Positions 26,171 to 34,210 of a stretch of DNA of 42,134 bases are shown piece after piece. The notes below the pieces were generated by a model, which had not been told where the DNA came from, searched no databases, and saw only the letters and a list, made by a program, of their open reading frames with translations. A program made the position numbers and the translations under genes. This DNA is from Flavobacterium sp. Its GTDB lineage: Bacteria > Bacteroidota > Bacteroidia > Flavobacteriales > Flavobacteriaceae. How positions within the stretch are numbered: the stretch's first letter is position 1; every line of letters starts with the position of its first letter. The stretch covers positions 1 through 42,134 of the forward strand of contig JASLGC010000052.1 in the NCBI GenBank assembly GCA_030150335.1, written 5' to 3'.

Positions 26171-27241
26171 ATGGCTTTTATTACATTAAACAAGAATAAA
26201 CTAAAACATAACTTTACAAGATTATCTAATCTTTTTGATGAGAATCAAATAGAATGGGCTGTAGTAGGGAAACTACTTTGTGGTAATGACTTGTTTTTAA
26301 AGGAATTACTTAGTCTTAATCCTAAGCAAATCTGCGACTCAAGGGTTTCTAACTTAAAGAGTATCAAGCGCATTGACCCTGATATTGAAACAATTTACAT
26401 CAAGCCTGCTCCAAATGGTAGTATTGACGAGATTGTAGAATATGCCGATATTAGTTTTAATACTGAACTGGAAACGATTAAACTCCTTTCTGCTGAAGCA
26501 GTTAAACAAGGTAAAATTCACCAAATCGTTATCATGGTAGAACTTGGTGAGTTGAGAGAAGGTGTATTGCGCGATGATTTGATTGATTTCTACGAGCAAG
26601 TGTTCAACCTACCTAACATTGAAATTATTGGCTTAGGGACTAATTTAACCTGTATGTACGGCGTGTTGCCTAATAGTGATAAGCTAATTCAGCTTTCGCT
26701 TTACAAGGAATTGTTAGAGATGAAGTTCAACAAAAAGATTCCTTATATCTCCGGTGGGGCTTCTGTAACCATTCCATTGGTGTTAAACAATACGATGCCG
26801 AAAGCAATTAACCACTTCCGAATTGGGGAAACTCTTTTCATGGGAACTAACGCTTATGACAGCTCTGCGTATGATACTTGCGAACAGAATGTGTTTGAAC
26901 TTCACGCGGAAATTATTGAGTTACACGAGAAACCGATGATGCCTGATGGTGAAATTGGATTGAATATGACTGGTGAAAAAGTAACGTTTAACCCTGAATG
27001 GGAAGATAGCACAAACTATAGAGCGATTATAGACCTTGGGTTACTTGATATTGATATAGAGCACATCTCTCCTATCCAAAGTGAATTGGACATGGTAGGT
27101 TCAAGCTCTGATATGATGGTCATTGACCTTGGTAACAATCCTAACAACCTAAAAGTTGGGGATACAATCTCATTTCACATGAACTATATGGGAATATTGA
27201 GAATTATGAATTCAGATTATGTAGATAAGAAAGTTATCTAA
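26171..27241 (+). CDS. alanine/ornithine racemase-family PLP enzyme
   Basis: 356 aa, TIM-barrel fold III PLP enzyme. The N-terminal AVVGKLLCGN (about 30-39) should carry the PLP lysine (K34). VMVELGELREGVL (about 120-132), GLGTNLTCMYG (about 154-164), SGGASVTIPL (about 194-203) and FRIGETLFMGTNAYDSSAYD (about 216-235) follow the pattern of the YhfX/ornithine racemase group rather than classical Alr, which is larger and ends in a second barrel. Amino-acid substrate unknown. Co-transcribed with the upstream GNAT gene, which hints at racemisation plus N-acetylation of one amino acid. Confidence 0.85.
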   Translation: MAFITLNKNKLKHNFTRLSNLFDENQIEWAVVGKLLCGNDLFLKELLSLNPKQICDSRVSNLKSIKRIDPDIETIYIKPAPNGSIDEIVEYADISFNTELETIKLLSAEAVKQGKIHQIVIMVELGELREGVLRDDLIDFYEQVFNLPNIEIIGLGTNLTCMYGVLPNSDKLIQLSLYKELLEMKFNKKIPYISGGASVTIPLVLNNTMPKAINHFRIGETLFMGTNAYDSSAYDTCEQNVFELHAEIIELHEKPMMPDGEIGLNMTGEKVTFNPEWEDSTNYRAIIDLGLLDIDIEHISPIQSELDMVGSSSDMMVIDLGNNPNNLKVGDTISFHMNYMGILRIMNSDYVDKKVI

Positions 27242-27263
27242 TGATATAAGCTTAATAGCTAAG

Positions 27264-27309
27264 AAAAGAGGAATATGAAGTGAATTGTCGCTTTGTATTC
27301 CTCTTTTTT
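27264..27309 (+). terminator. intrinsic terminator of the GNAT-racemase operon
   Basis: Arms AAAAGAGGAATA (27264-27275) and TATTCCTCTTTT (27296-27307), followed by T-run. Confidence 0.8.
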
Positions 27310-27392
27310 CATTTCTTTATTCTCTTGTATTCGATATAAAAAACATATACCAAAGGAATGTTAAAAGATATTTATCCAATAAATTTCTTAAT

Positions 27393-27400
27393 TAAATTTG
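27393..27400 (+). promoter_or_regulatory. -7 box of the tatA promoter
   Basis: TAAATTTG, exact TAnnTTTG match, 28 bases before the ATG. Confidence 0.4.
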
Positions 27401-27428
27401 TTTTTTACATTTTAAACAATCATGCATT

Positions 27429-27665
27429 ATGATTACATCAATCATCCCATTAGGCGTAGTTGCACCTTCTGAATTGATAGTTGTTGTTGCAATCGCTCTA
27501 TTACTTTTTGGAGGTAAAAAAATCCCAGAATTAATGCGAGGACTTGGAACAGGAATTAAAGAGTTTAAAGAAGCAACTAAAGAAGTCAATACAACAACAG
27601 CTGTAAAGACTGAACCTACAGTAGAAAAAAAAGAGAATGCGGAAAACAATACTCCTCAATCTTAA
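27429..27665 (+). CDS. tatA: twin-arginine translocase TatA/TatE family subunit
   Basis: 78 aa. One N-terminal transmembrane helix (about 10-28, PSELIVVVAIALLLFGGKK) is followed by the family signature FGGKKIPELMRGLGTGIKEFK (27-47, amphipathic helix with the hinge FGG). A charged, disordered tail follows. It forms the channel of the Tat system, which exports folded proteins. No tatC adjoins it, which is common in this phylum. TatB-type extensions are absent. Confidence 0.93.
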   Translation: MITSIIPLGVVAPSELIVVVAIALLLFGGKKIPELMRGLGTGIKEFKEATKEVNTTTAVKTEPTVEKKENAENNTPQS

Positions 27666-27670
27666 TGCGA

Positions 27671-27710
27671 GAAAGGGCTATCTCTAACTGAATTGAGATA
27701 GCCCTTTTTA
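27671..27710 (+). terminator. intrinsic terminator of tatA
   Basis: Perfect 13-bp arms AAAGGGCTATCTC (27672-27684) and GAGATAGCCCTTT (27695-27707) with T-run after. Confidence 0.9.
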
Positions 27711-27770
27711 ATTCTGTCTTATTCCTCTAAAAATAACCAGATAACTAATTCTTAAATCTATTGCTCTTAA

Positions 27771-28205
27771 CTAAACAGCAATGTATATATTCACTCCTTT
27801 TTCATTTTCTCCATATACTTCATAATCATAGGTATATAAGCGATTCAACTCTTGGTCTTGTGCCCATATTTTACCCCATGTCTCTCCTACTGCTTGTGGT
27901 AATTCTCCCACTGCTTCATATTTTATAAAGTTTCCTGCTTCAAACGTTCTCCCAACTAAACCAGCTGGAATATGTTCTAATCCATCAACCTCAACACCGA
28001 TAATCGTAGTATATCTACCTGTATAATCACTTTCGTAATCTGTGTAAATGCTGTAGATATAGTCATTTACTTTATTGGAAACTTGTAGTGCTACGTTGTC
28101 CTTAAAAAAGCGCTCCCACAACAATCCCAAATCTTTCATCGCTTGTCCATCTTGATTCGTTGTTTCTATTGCTATCCCAACGATATGCATTCCCTTTGTT
28201 TCCAT
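27771..28205 (-). CDS. GyrI-like / effector-binding domain protein
   Basis: 144 aa from the ATG giving METKGMHIVGIAIETTNQDG. A longer frame would start with TTG inside the terminator hairpin of purC, so it is rejected. The whole protein is one GyrI-like small-molecule-binding domain (SHS2 fold): LWERFFKDN (about 25-33), IYSIYTDYESDYTGRYTTIIGVEV (about 46-69), AGNFIKYEAVGELPQAVGETWGKIW (about 84-108) and DYEVYGENEKGVNIYIAV at the end. It lacks an attached HTH, unlike BmrR/Rob. Such stand-alone domains bind or hydrolyse drugs; ligand unknown. Confidence 0.85.
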   Translation of the reverse strand: METKGMHIVGIAIETTNQDGQAMKDLGLLWERFFKDNVALQVSNKVNDYIYSIYTDYESDYTGRYTTIIGVEVDGLEHIPAGLVGRTFEAGNFIKYEAVGELPQAVGETWGKIWAQDQELNRLYTYDYEVYGENEKGVNIYIAV

Positions 28206-28225
28206 CTCTTGATTCTTTAAAAAAC

Positions 28226-28262
28226 AAAAATACCCCAAAACATCACTGCTTGGGGTATTTTC
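28226..28262 (-). terminator. intrinsic terminator of purC
   Basis: Perfect arms AAAATACCCCA (28227-28237) and TGGGGTATTTT (28251-28261); minus strand continues with a T-run. Confidence 0.88.
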
Positions 28263-28282
28263 TTTGCTAATAAATTTAGCAA

Positions 28283-28966
28283 TTATTGTAAGAACTCTTT
28301 TTCTAAATCTAATGGCGAAATATATACTCCGTTTTTGTAAACGCGCATATTTCCACCTGAAATTTCATCGATTAAGATGATTTCGTTTGTAGCAGCATCT
28401 CTACCAAACTCTAATTTGATATCATAAAGTTCAAGCCCTTTCTTAGCTAACTCTTCTTTTACGATACCGCAAATAGTCTTTGTTAGGTCTTTTAAAATGC
28501 TGTATTCTTCTTTGGTAAGAATGCCTAACATGGCTAAAGCATCGTCAGAAATAGTTGGGTCTGCTCTTTCGTCGTCTTTAATAGTTACCTCAACAAAGCT
28601 ATCTAAAGCCTGCCCCTCTGTACAATATGCACCATATCTTCTAAAGAAACTACCTACTGCTCTGTAACGACAGATTACTTCAAGTCCTTTTCCAAAGGCG
28701 ATTGCCTCTTGTACTACCATTGAAACATCTTCAATATCAGCAGAAACATAGTGCGTAGGAATTCCCTTTTCTACTAATACCTCAAAAAAGTGTTTTGTCA
28801 TTTTTAATCCACTTTTTCCAGCTCCGTCTATTGTAAGTCCAACTGTATTTGCTCCTGGATCGAATACGCCATTCTCTCCTGTTACATCATCTTTAAACTT
28901 TAGAAGAACCTGATTGTTTGAAAGACTATATACGTCTTTAGTCTTTCCTTGATACTTTAGTGTCAT
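28283..28966 (-). CDS. purC: phosphoribosylaminoimidazole-succinocarboxamide synthase (SAICAR synthetase)
   Basis: 227 aa. Joins aspartate to CAIR with ATP in purine biosynthesis. The opening YQGKTKDVYSLSNNQVLLKFKDD is the ATP-binding strand of bacterial short PurC. ICRYRAVGSFFRRYG (about 98-112) and IKLEFGRDAATNEIILIDEISGGNMRVY (about 183-210) carry the conserved substrate and Mg2+ residues. It is shorter than typical enzymes by only a few residues. Not in a pur operon here. A TATTTTTG -7 box lies 27 bases upstream. Confidence 0.94.
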   Translation of the reverse strand: MTLKYQGKTKDVYSLSNNQVLLKFKDDVTGENGVFDPGANTVGLTIDGAGKSGLKMTKHFFEVLVEKGIPTHYVSADIEDVSMVVQEAIAFGKGLEVICRYRAVGSFFRRYGAYCTEGQALDSFVEVTIKDDERADPTISDDALAMLGILTKEEYSILKDLTKTICGIVKEELAKKGLELYDIKLEFGRDAATNEIILIDEISGGNMRVYKNGVYISPLDLEKEFLQ

Positions 28967-28992
28967 ATTATGTGTGTGTTGTTATTAAGCAT

Positions 28993-29000
28993 CAAAAATA
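28993..29000 (-). promoter_or_regulatory. -7 box of the purC promoter
   Basis: Minus-strand TATTTTTG, exact TAnnTTTG match, 26 bases before the ATG. The -33 element is unclear. No purine riboswitch seen in the short leader. Confidence 0.4.
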
Positions 29001-29046
29001 AGACAATTGTAGTAACTGCCTAAACTTAAAGAGGAAATCTTCTAAT

Positions 29047-29087
29047 AAAAAAAATCCTTAAAAGCATTTGCCTTTAAGGATTTTTTT
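29047..29087. terminator. terminator after the small OmpA gene
   Basis: Arms AAATCCTTAAA and TTTAAGGATTT around 29051-29085 with A- and T-runs outside. 18 bases past the stop of the minus-strand OmpA gene. Confidence 0.8.
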
Positions 29088-29104
29088 ATTAAACCTATTA
29101 TTTC

Positions 29105-29911
29105 TTAAATTACTTCAAAATCACATCTTCTTGTTTCTGCACTTCCTCTATTTGCTCCATCTTTAGAGCTTATATTTCCATATACTCTTTCAACCCATTT
29201 TGACAATCGCGATGCCGAAATACCTTGACTTATAATATATTCTATCGCTCTGTCTGCTCTACGCTCTGACATCCATTCATTGTACTTAACATTTGATCTT
29301 GACTCTAAATATACGTGTACTCGAACGTTTGCTTGCTCACTATTTCTCATGAACTGCACGATTTGATCTAACGTAGATTTATTAGCATCTGTCAAATAAG
29401 AACTATTGAAATCATAGTAAAAATATGGCAATGAAATACTTACACCTGCTCCATTAGAAGATTTTCTAACATTTGACGCTGTTGTATTTGAAGGTGTGTT
29501 CGCATAAGATGTAGTTGTGCTTGAAGGCAACTTTACAGCTGTGTCATCACTTTTTGCATAGCTAATTGTATAGTGTATATTGCTTTCTACACTGTTTGCC
29601 AGCAATCCGAAATTAGCTGTTAAGCCTTTCTCTATATCGCTTACCTTCACTTCTGCTGTGTTATAATCTTTAGCTGAACTCGTTATCTTGTATATATCTT
29701 CTGTTCCATTAAAATCAAAAGAATACATTCCTTGTGAATTCGAATAAACAGTTGCTAACTTATGATCTTCTTCGTCAAAAAAAGTAACTTCTCCTCTGGC
29801 AATTGGAGCTTCCGTTTTTAAATCAAATATCTTACCCTCAATTTTTTGAGCAGAAACAGAAACTATACTTGTCATAGCAAGTCCCAACGTAAATAATCGT
29901 AATTTTTTCAT
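29105..29911 (-). CDS. small OmpA family protein with carboxypeptidase-regulatory-like domain
   Basis: 268 aa from the ATG giving MKKLRLFTLGLAMTSIVSVSAQ (signal peptide, cleavage after VSA). A longer frame needs TTG and would spoil the leader. A CRD-like beta-sandwich lies at about 24-95 (GKIFDLKTEAPIARGEVTFFD), then a Ser/Thr-rich linker (about 110-160), and an OmpA-type domain at about 160-268 (YYDFNSSYLTDANKSTLDQI, SERRADRAIEYIISQGI, NRGSAETRRCDFEVI). It is likely a periplasmic protein bound to peptidoglycan. It lacks the TPR and PD40 parts of the large PorE-like relative near the left end of the window. Single gene. Confidence 0.85.
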   Translation of the reverse strand: MKKLRLFTLGLAMTSIVSVSAQKIEGKIFDLKTEAPIARGEVTFFDEEDHKLATVYSNSQGMYSFDFNGTEDIYKITSSAKDYNTAEVKVSDIEKGLTANFGLLANSVESNIHYTISYAKSDDTAVKLPSSTTTSYANTPSNTTASNVRKSSNGAGVSISLPYFYYDFNSSYLTDANKSTLDQIVQFMRNSEQANVRVHVYLESRSNVKYNEWMSERRADRAIEYIISQGISASRLSKWVERVYGNISSKDGANRGSAETRRCDFEVI

Positions 29912-30024
29912 AATTTTCTCAGAAATATCTTTAAGAATTGTTTTATCGTTGTACAAACATAGTTAAATCTTTTATACAACATTATATAAAAAACCTTTTA
30001 AACATTGAAATTTAAGCTTCTCAT

Positions 30025-30870
30025 TTACATATTAATTAACAACTCTTTGCAAATGAGTATTTGCTTCCTCATTAATCCCCATCTGTAACCTCCTAACACC
30101 CCTGATTGCTGTATAACGCGATGACAGGGAATTAAATACGCTATTGGATTGGCCCCTATGGCAGTTCCTACAGCTCTACTTGCTTTGGCATTTCCAATTT
30201 GATTAGCTATTGTTCCGTAAGTAGTTAATTGTCCTGTTGGAATTTTTAGCAAAGCTTCCCAAATCTGCATTTGAAATGCTGTCCCTCTCAAATGCAACTT
30301 AATTTGTTCTAATGAATGATTACCATGCAAAAAGTCCATTACTTGCTGATGTGCTGCTGTACGCTCATAAATAAATGTCGCTTTAGGGTATTGCTGTTTA
30401 AACAATTCCAATTCCTCACTTCCCTCATCCATAAATACAACCTTGCAAATCCCCTTATCTGTAGAAATAACCAATACATCGCCCAATATACTGTTGCCAA
30501 CGGAATAACTAAATGTCAAGTATTGACCTCCATCTCTATATTCTGCAGGCGTCATCCCTTCTATAGATACAAACAAATCGTGTAATCGACTACTACTACT
30601 CAGTCCCACCTCATCAGTAACATCAAATAAAGTAGGCGTTACCTTCTCTTGAATCAAATACTTAGCGTAATTGATATTTATGAATTGTAGGAACTTCTTA
30701 GGACTTGCCCCTACCCATTGAGTAAACAAACGCTGCAAATGGGCTTCGCTTAAATGAACTGACTTAGCTACATCTGCTAAAGATGGTTGTTCTTGATGAT
30801 GGGCGATTAAATAATAAATCGCCTTCTCTATGCGACGGTAATTATCTTGGCTTTCGATTACTTCACTCAT
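30025..30870 (-). CDS. AraC-HTH / methylated-DNA-protein cysteine methyltransferase fusion (Ada-like)
   Basis: 281 aa from the ATG giving MSEVIESQDNYRRIEK; the longer frame starts with a non-standard codon inside the promoter. An AraC-type HTH occupies about 10-112 (LADVAKSVHLSEAHLQRLFTQWVGASPKKFLQF). An Ogt domain follows (about 125-281) with AFQMQIWEALLKIPTGQLTTYG and the alkyl-acceptor motif IPCHRVI (C249). The N-terminal zinc/phosphotriester domain of E. coli Ada is absent, so it should not be activated by methyl phosphotriesters in the same way. It repairs O6-methylguanine. Divergent from the tetR operon. Confidence 0.93.
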   Translation of the reverse strand: MSEVIESQDNYRRIEKAIYYLIAHHQEQPSLADVAKSVHLSEAHLQRLFTQWVGASPKKFLQFININYAKYLIQEKVTPTLFDVTDEVGLSSSSRLHDLFVSIEGMTPAEYRDGGQYLTFSYSVGNSILGDVLVISTDKGICKVVFMDEGSEELELFKQQYPKATFIYERTAAHQQVMDFLHGNHSLEQIKLHLRGTAFQMQIWEALLKIPTGQLTTYGTIANQIGNAKASRAVGTAIGANPIAYLIPCHRVIQQSGVLGGYRWGLMRKQILICKELLINM

Positions 30871-31060
30871 TGCTAATGGCTTTGCTACAAAGTAAAACAA
30901 TATTCAACTCATAAAAAATCCATTTCTTGCTACTTATACCTTTTTCTTCTAACTAAAAGAAAATCAAAAAGTTAGTGATTGCATTTAATTCAATAATCCT
31001 TTATTAATATTGCATTAAAACAACTTTAACACTAAAAAAATAAAGAAAAACTAATTATTC

Positions 31061-31083
31061 AATTAAACGTTTGTTTAATTTTG
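31061..31083 (+). promoter_or_regulatory. TetR-type operator overlapping the -7 box of the efflux operon
   Basis: Perfect inverted repeat AATTAAAC (31061-31068), 4-bp centre, GTTTAATT (31073-31080). It overlaps TAATTTTG (31076-31083), an exact -7 box 30 bases before the ATG. Size and placement fit autorepression by the TetR protein. Confidence 0.7.
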
Positions 31084-31112
31084 TCGCAGAATTTAAAGTT
31101 ACAAACAAAATA

Positions 31113-31745
31113 ATGATACTAAATGAGAAGCAAAAAGAGATATTATTAGTTGCTGAAAACCTCTTTTCAATGAATGGAATTGATGGTACAAGCATCAGAG
31201 ATATCTCAAAGGCTGCTGGGATTAACGTAGCGATGGTTAGCTACTACTTTGGCTCTAAAAACCAAATGATTAGTGCGCTGTTTGAAATTCGCTTAACTCG
31301 AATTCGCGAGAAACTGAATAATTTAACAGAGAATCACGAACTAAACCCTTTACAGAAATTAGTCATATTCGTAGAAGATATGCTAACGGTCTTATTAAAG
31401 AATGCGGACTTTCACATCATTATGATTCGTCAATTTTCAAAAAAGAATGTGGATGAAGAGATTAGCGATAACATCTTTATGCTGCAAACAGAGATAATGA
31501 CTGTTATCAAAGGTTTTATAGAAGATGGTTTTAATCAAGGTTATTTCAAGGCACAACCTGACCCAGAAGCATTAGTTATCATCACCATAGGTAGTATTAG
31601 CTACTTAATCCACAATGAGAGAACCTACTCAAGTTACTGGAATACTCAAAGTCACGAAGAATATAGTTTGTATATCAAACAACATATATATCCTCATTTA
31701 ATAAACTCACTTAAAGCAATCTTACAATACAATGAGCAAAAGTAA
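31113..31745 (+). CDS. TetR/AcrR family regulator of the efflux operon
   Basis: 210 aa from ATG giving MILNEKQKEILLVAENLF; the longer frame begins with TTG inside the operator. The HTH (about 5-55) reads FSMNGIDGTSIRDISKAAGINVAMVSYYFGSKNQM, fully typical. The C-terminal all-helical region binds an unknown inducer, presumably a pump substrate. The last 14 bases overlap the start of the TolC gene, so it is the first gene of the four-gene operon and is probably translationally coupled. Confidence 0.93.
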   Translation: MILNEKQKEILLVAENLFSMNGIDGTSIRDISKAAGINVAMVSYYFGSKNQMISALFEIRLTRIREKLNNLTENHELNPLQKLVIFVEDMLTVLLKNADFHIIMIRQFSKKNVDEEISDNIFMLQTEIMTVIKGFIEDGFNQGYFKAQPDPEALVIITIGSISYLIHNERTYSSYWNTQSHEEYSLYIKQHIYPHLINSLKAILQYNEQK

Positions 31746-33051
31746 TTATATCCTACTTGCCTCTTTGTTTGCCTTTAGCGTGTTTGCTCAAGAACCTCAC
31801 AAGAAACCATTGACTCTTGATGAAGCAATTGGGTTAAGTATGCAGAATGGCAAAGAAATCAAAAAGGCCAATGCTAAAACAAACGCCTCTAAATTACAAG
31901 TAAACAGTGCTAAAAACCTGCGTTACCCTAATGTAGAAGTTTCTGGTCAATACATGCGTTTATTTGACGGAACAGACGTTAAACTAAAAATCCCAGTACC
32001 TGGACAACAGGGAGCAAATGGGGCTTCTCCTATTCAACCACAACACTTATTAATGGGGCAAGCGAATGCTATTATCCCTATTTTCAGTGGGTTTAAGATT
32101 AGAAACCTTGTAAAGCAAAGCCAACAAGCCTACGAAATGGCAACCATTGCAGAAAGTGCAACAGCCGAAAATACAGTGTGGCAAACCATTAACTTGTACT
32201 TTGCGCTTTACAAAACTCAACAGTCGATTGACTTATTACAGGAAAACCTGAAGAGAGCACACCAACGTGTGACTGACTTTCAAAACTTCCTTGACAATGG
32301 ACTGATAGCTCGAAATGACTTCTTAAGAGCTCAATTACAAGAGTCTAATGTAGAACTGTCTTTACAAGAAACATTGACTTCGTTTAAAAACCTAAATATG
32401 CGCTTGAACAGCATTTTAGGATTACCTATGGAAGAAGCATTTAGCATTCAACCGATTAAGTCACTTGATGTGTTGCCAACAGCTCAAAGTGATATCGAGA
32501 GCAGAAAAGACTTACAAGGAGCACAAAAGAACACTGAGTTAGCGCAATCTTCTATTCGCGTGGCTCGTTCTGGGTACTACCCTTCTATTGCATTACACGG
32601 TGGATATGCTGCAATGCAGTTAGACAAAGTGATTGATATCACAAATGCCAATAACATTGGTATCGGGCTTAAATATGATTTAGCTTCTATTTTCAAAAAC
32701 AGAACAGAGGTTAAAATCGCAAAGGCTAAAAAGATTGAGGCTGACTATCAGTTGCAAATCGTTGAAGACAACGCTAACTACGAAATCAAAGAAGCCTACA
32801 ATGCTTATGAATTGGCATTGAAGAGAAATACAGTGTTAGCACAGGCTTTAGAGCAAGCAGACGAAAACTATCGTATTACTAAAGACAAATACGATAATGG
32901 ATTAGCAGATACAGACCAACTTCTGGAAGCTGACGTGCAACAACTACAAGCGCAAATCAACGAAATGATTGGTAAGGCAGACGAAACAATGTCATTATAC
33001 CAATACGCTTACAAAACAGGTAAATTATTAGACAATATTGAATTACAATAA
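31732..33051 (+). CDS. TolC-like outer-membrane efflux protein
   Basis: 439 aa. Signal peptide 1-19 (cleavage after VFA). Two outer-membrane-efflux repeats follow (about 25-225 and 235-435): SMQNGKEIKKANAKTNASKLQVNSAKNLRYPNVEVSG and VARSGYYPSIALHGGY with KDKYDNGLADTDQLLEADVQ. This is the outer-membrane channel of a tripartite pump. Two bases separate it from the HlyD gene. Confidence 0.93.
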   Translation: MSKSNYILLASLFAFSVFAQEPHKKPLTLDEAIGLSMQNGKEIKKANAKTNASKLQVNSAKNLRYPNVEVSGQYMRLFDGTDVKLKIPVPGQQGANGASPIQPQHLLMGQANAIIPIFSGFKIRNLVKQSQQAYEMATIAESATAENTVWQTINLYFALYKTQQSIDLLQENLKRAHQRVTDFQNFLDNGLIARNDFLRAQLQESNVELSLQETLTSFKNLNMRLNSILGLPMEEAFSIQPIKSLDVLPTAQSDIESRKDLQGAQKNTELAQSSIRVARSGYYPSIALHGGYAAMQLDKVIDITNANNIGIGLKYDLASIFKNRTEVKIAKAKKIEADYQLQIVEDNANYEIKEAYNAYELALKRNTVLAQALEQADENYRITKDKYDNGLADTDQLLEADVQQLQAQINEMIGKADETMSLYQYAYKTGKLLDNIELQ

Positions 33052-33053
33052 CA

Positions 33054-34199
33054 ATGGAAATAAACGATAAAGTACAAAAGAAACCACTAAACAAAAAGTT
33101 CATCATCGCTCTTAGCGCCTTGGTTATTTTAGGTGGTGGTTATGGAATATATAAATACGTACACTCTCTTTCTCACGAGGTAACTGATGATGCTCAAGTA
33201 GAGTCGAGAATTACACCTGTTGTTTCTAAAATACCAGGATATATTAAAGAGATATTGGTTCACGATAACCAAGTTGTAAAAAAAGGTGATACGCTTATTT
33301 TATTAGACGAAGCAGAATACCGCATTAAAGTATTGCAAGCAAAAGCAGCTTATGAAGCGTCTTTAAGTCAGTTAAAAATAGCTGAAGCTGGTAAGAATAC
33401 AACTGAGTCAACAGTTGCTTCTTCTCAAGCTGGTGCAAGTACTGCTTTAGCGAATGTTTCTACAGCAAAGGCAAATATCGAAACAGCAAAAGTACAATTG
33501 TGGAGAGCAACTAACGATTACAACCGTTACGAGAAGTTGTTTACTAATCAATCTATCACAAAACAACAATTTGAACAAGCAGTTGCTGCTAAGGAAACTG
33601 CAGAGAAACAACTACAAGTTTTACAAGAGCAATATAAAGCAAGTGAGAAACAAGCATCTGCTGTAGCACAACAAGTAAACATTAGCAAATCACAATCGGT
33701 TGCTTCTGTTTCTCAAATTGACGCAGCGAAAGCAATGGTTGAACAAGCGAAAGCTAACTTAGACAATGCGGAATTATACTTGTCTTATACTGTAATTACA
33801 GCTAAGGAAGACGGACAGATTTCTAAAGTGAACTTACAAAATGGACAGTTAATTCAACCTGGTCAAGGATTGTTTAACACGGTTCAGAAAGACAATATCT
33901 GGGTTGTAGCGAACTTCAAAGAAACGCAAATGGAATACATGCGTGAAGGACAACCTGTTGAAATTAAAGTTGACGCATTCCCTAAACATAAGTTTGAAGG
34001 AGAAGTAAACTCTATCTCTCCTGCTACAGGTGCTAAGTTTGCTTTGTTACCTCCTGATAACGCTTCTGGTAACTTCGTAAAAACAGTACAACGTGTGCCT
34101 GTTAAAATTTTATTTACAAATGCAAATGACGAGTTACGCGACCACATCCGTGCTGGATTAAACGTGGAAGTGGATGTAAACATTAAAAGTGCTCGCTAA
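33054..34199 (+). CDS. HlyD/EmrA-family periplasmic adaptor
   Basis: 381 aa. One N-terminal transmembrane helix (about 16-36, FIIALSALVILGGGYGIYKYV), then a biotinyl-lipoyl-like domain (TDDAQVESRITPVVSKIPGYIKEI), a long alpha-hairpin coiled coil (about 95-235, rich in Ala/Gln/Lys) and the barrel domain with VITAKEDGQISKVNLQNGQ and GLNVEVDVNI near the end. The DDAQVE motif and membrane helix are typical of EmrA-type adaptors that pair with DHA2 MFS pumps. Confidence 0.93.
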   Translation: MEINDKVQKKPLNKKFIIALSALVILGGGYGIYKYVHSLSHEVTDDAQVESRITPVVSKIPGYIKEILVHDNQVVKKGDTLILLDEAEYRIKVLQAKAAYEASLSQLKIAEAGKNTTESTVASSQAGASTALANVSTAKANIETAKVQLWRATNDYNRYEKLFTNQSITKQQFEQAVAAKETAEKQLQVLQEQYKASEKQASAVAQQVNISKSQSVASVSQIDAAKAMVEQAKANLDNAELYLSYTVITAKEDGQISKVNLQNGQLIQPGQGLFNTVQKDNIWVVANFKETQMEYMREGQPVEIKVDAFPKHKFEGEVNSISPATGAKFALLPPDNASGNFVKTVQRVPVKILFTNANDELRDHIRAGLNVEVDVNIKSAR

Positions 34200-34210
34200 A
34201 AATAAACAGT

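Noticed and set aside
27392..27649. 85-codon minus-strand frame opposite tatA
   Set aside because: Mirror frame of a certain gene; promoter, terminator and motifs all favour the plus strand.
30870..30900. Longer N-terminus for the AraC/Ogt fusion
   Set aside because: Would start at a non-ATG codon overlapping a -7-like element; the downstream ATG gives a normal family start.
33884..34183. 99-codon minus-strand frame inside the HlyD gene
   Set aside because: Antisense shadow; the HlyD frame has full domain structure.
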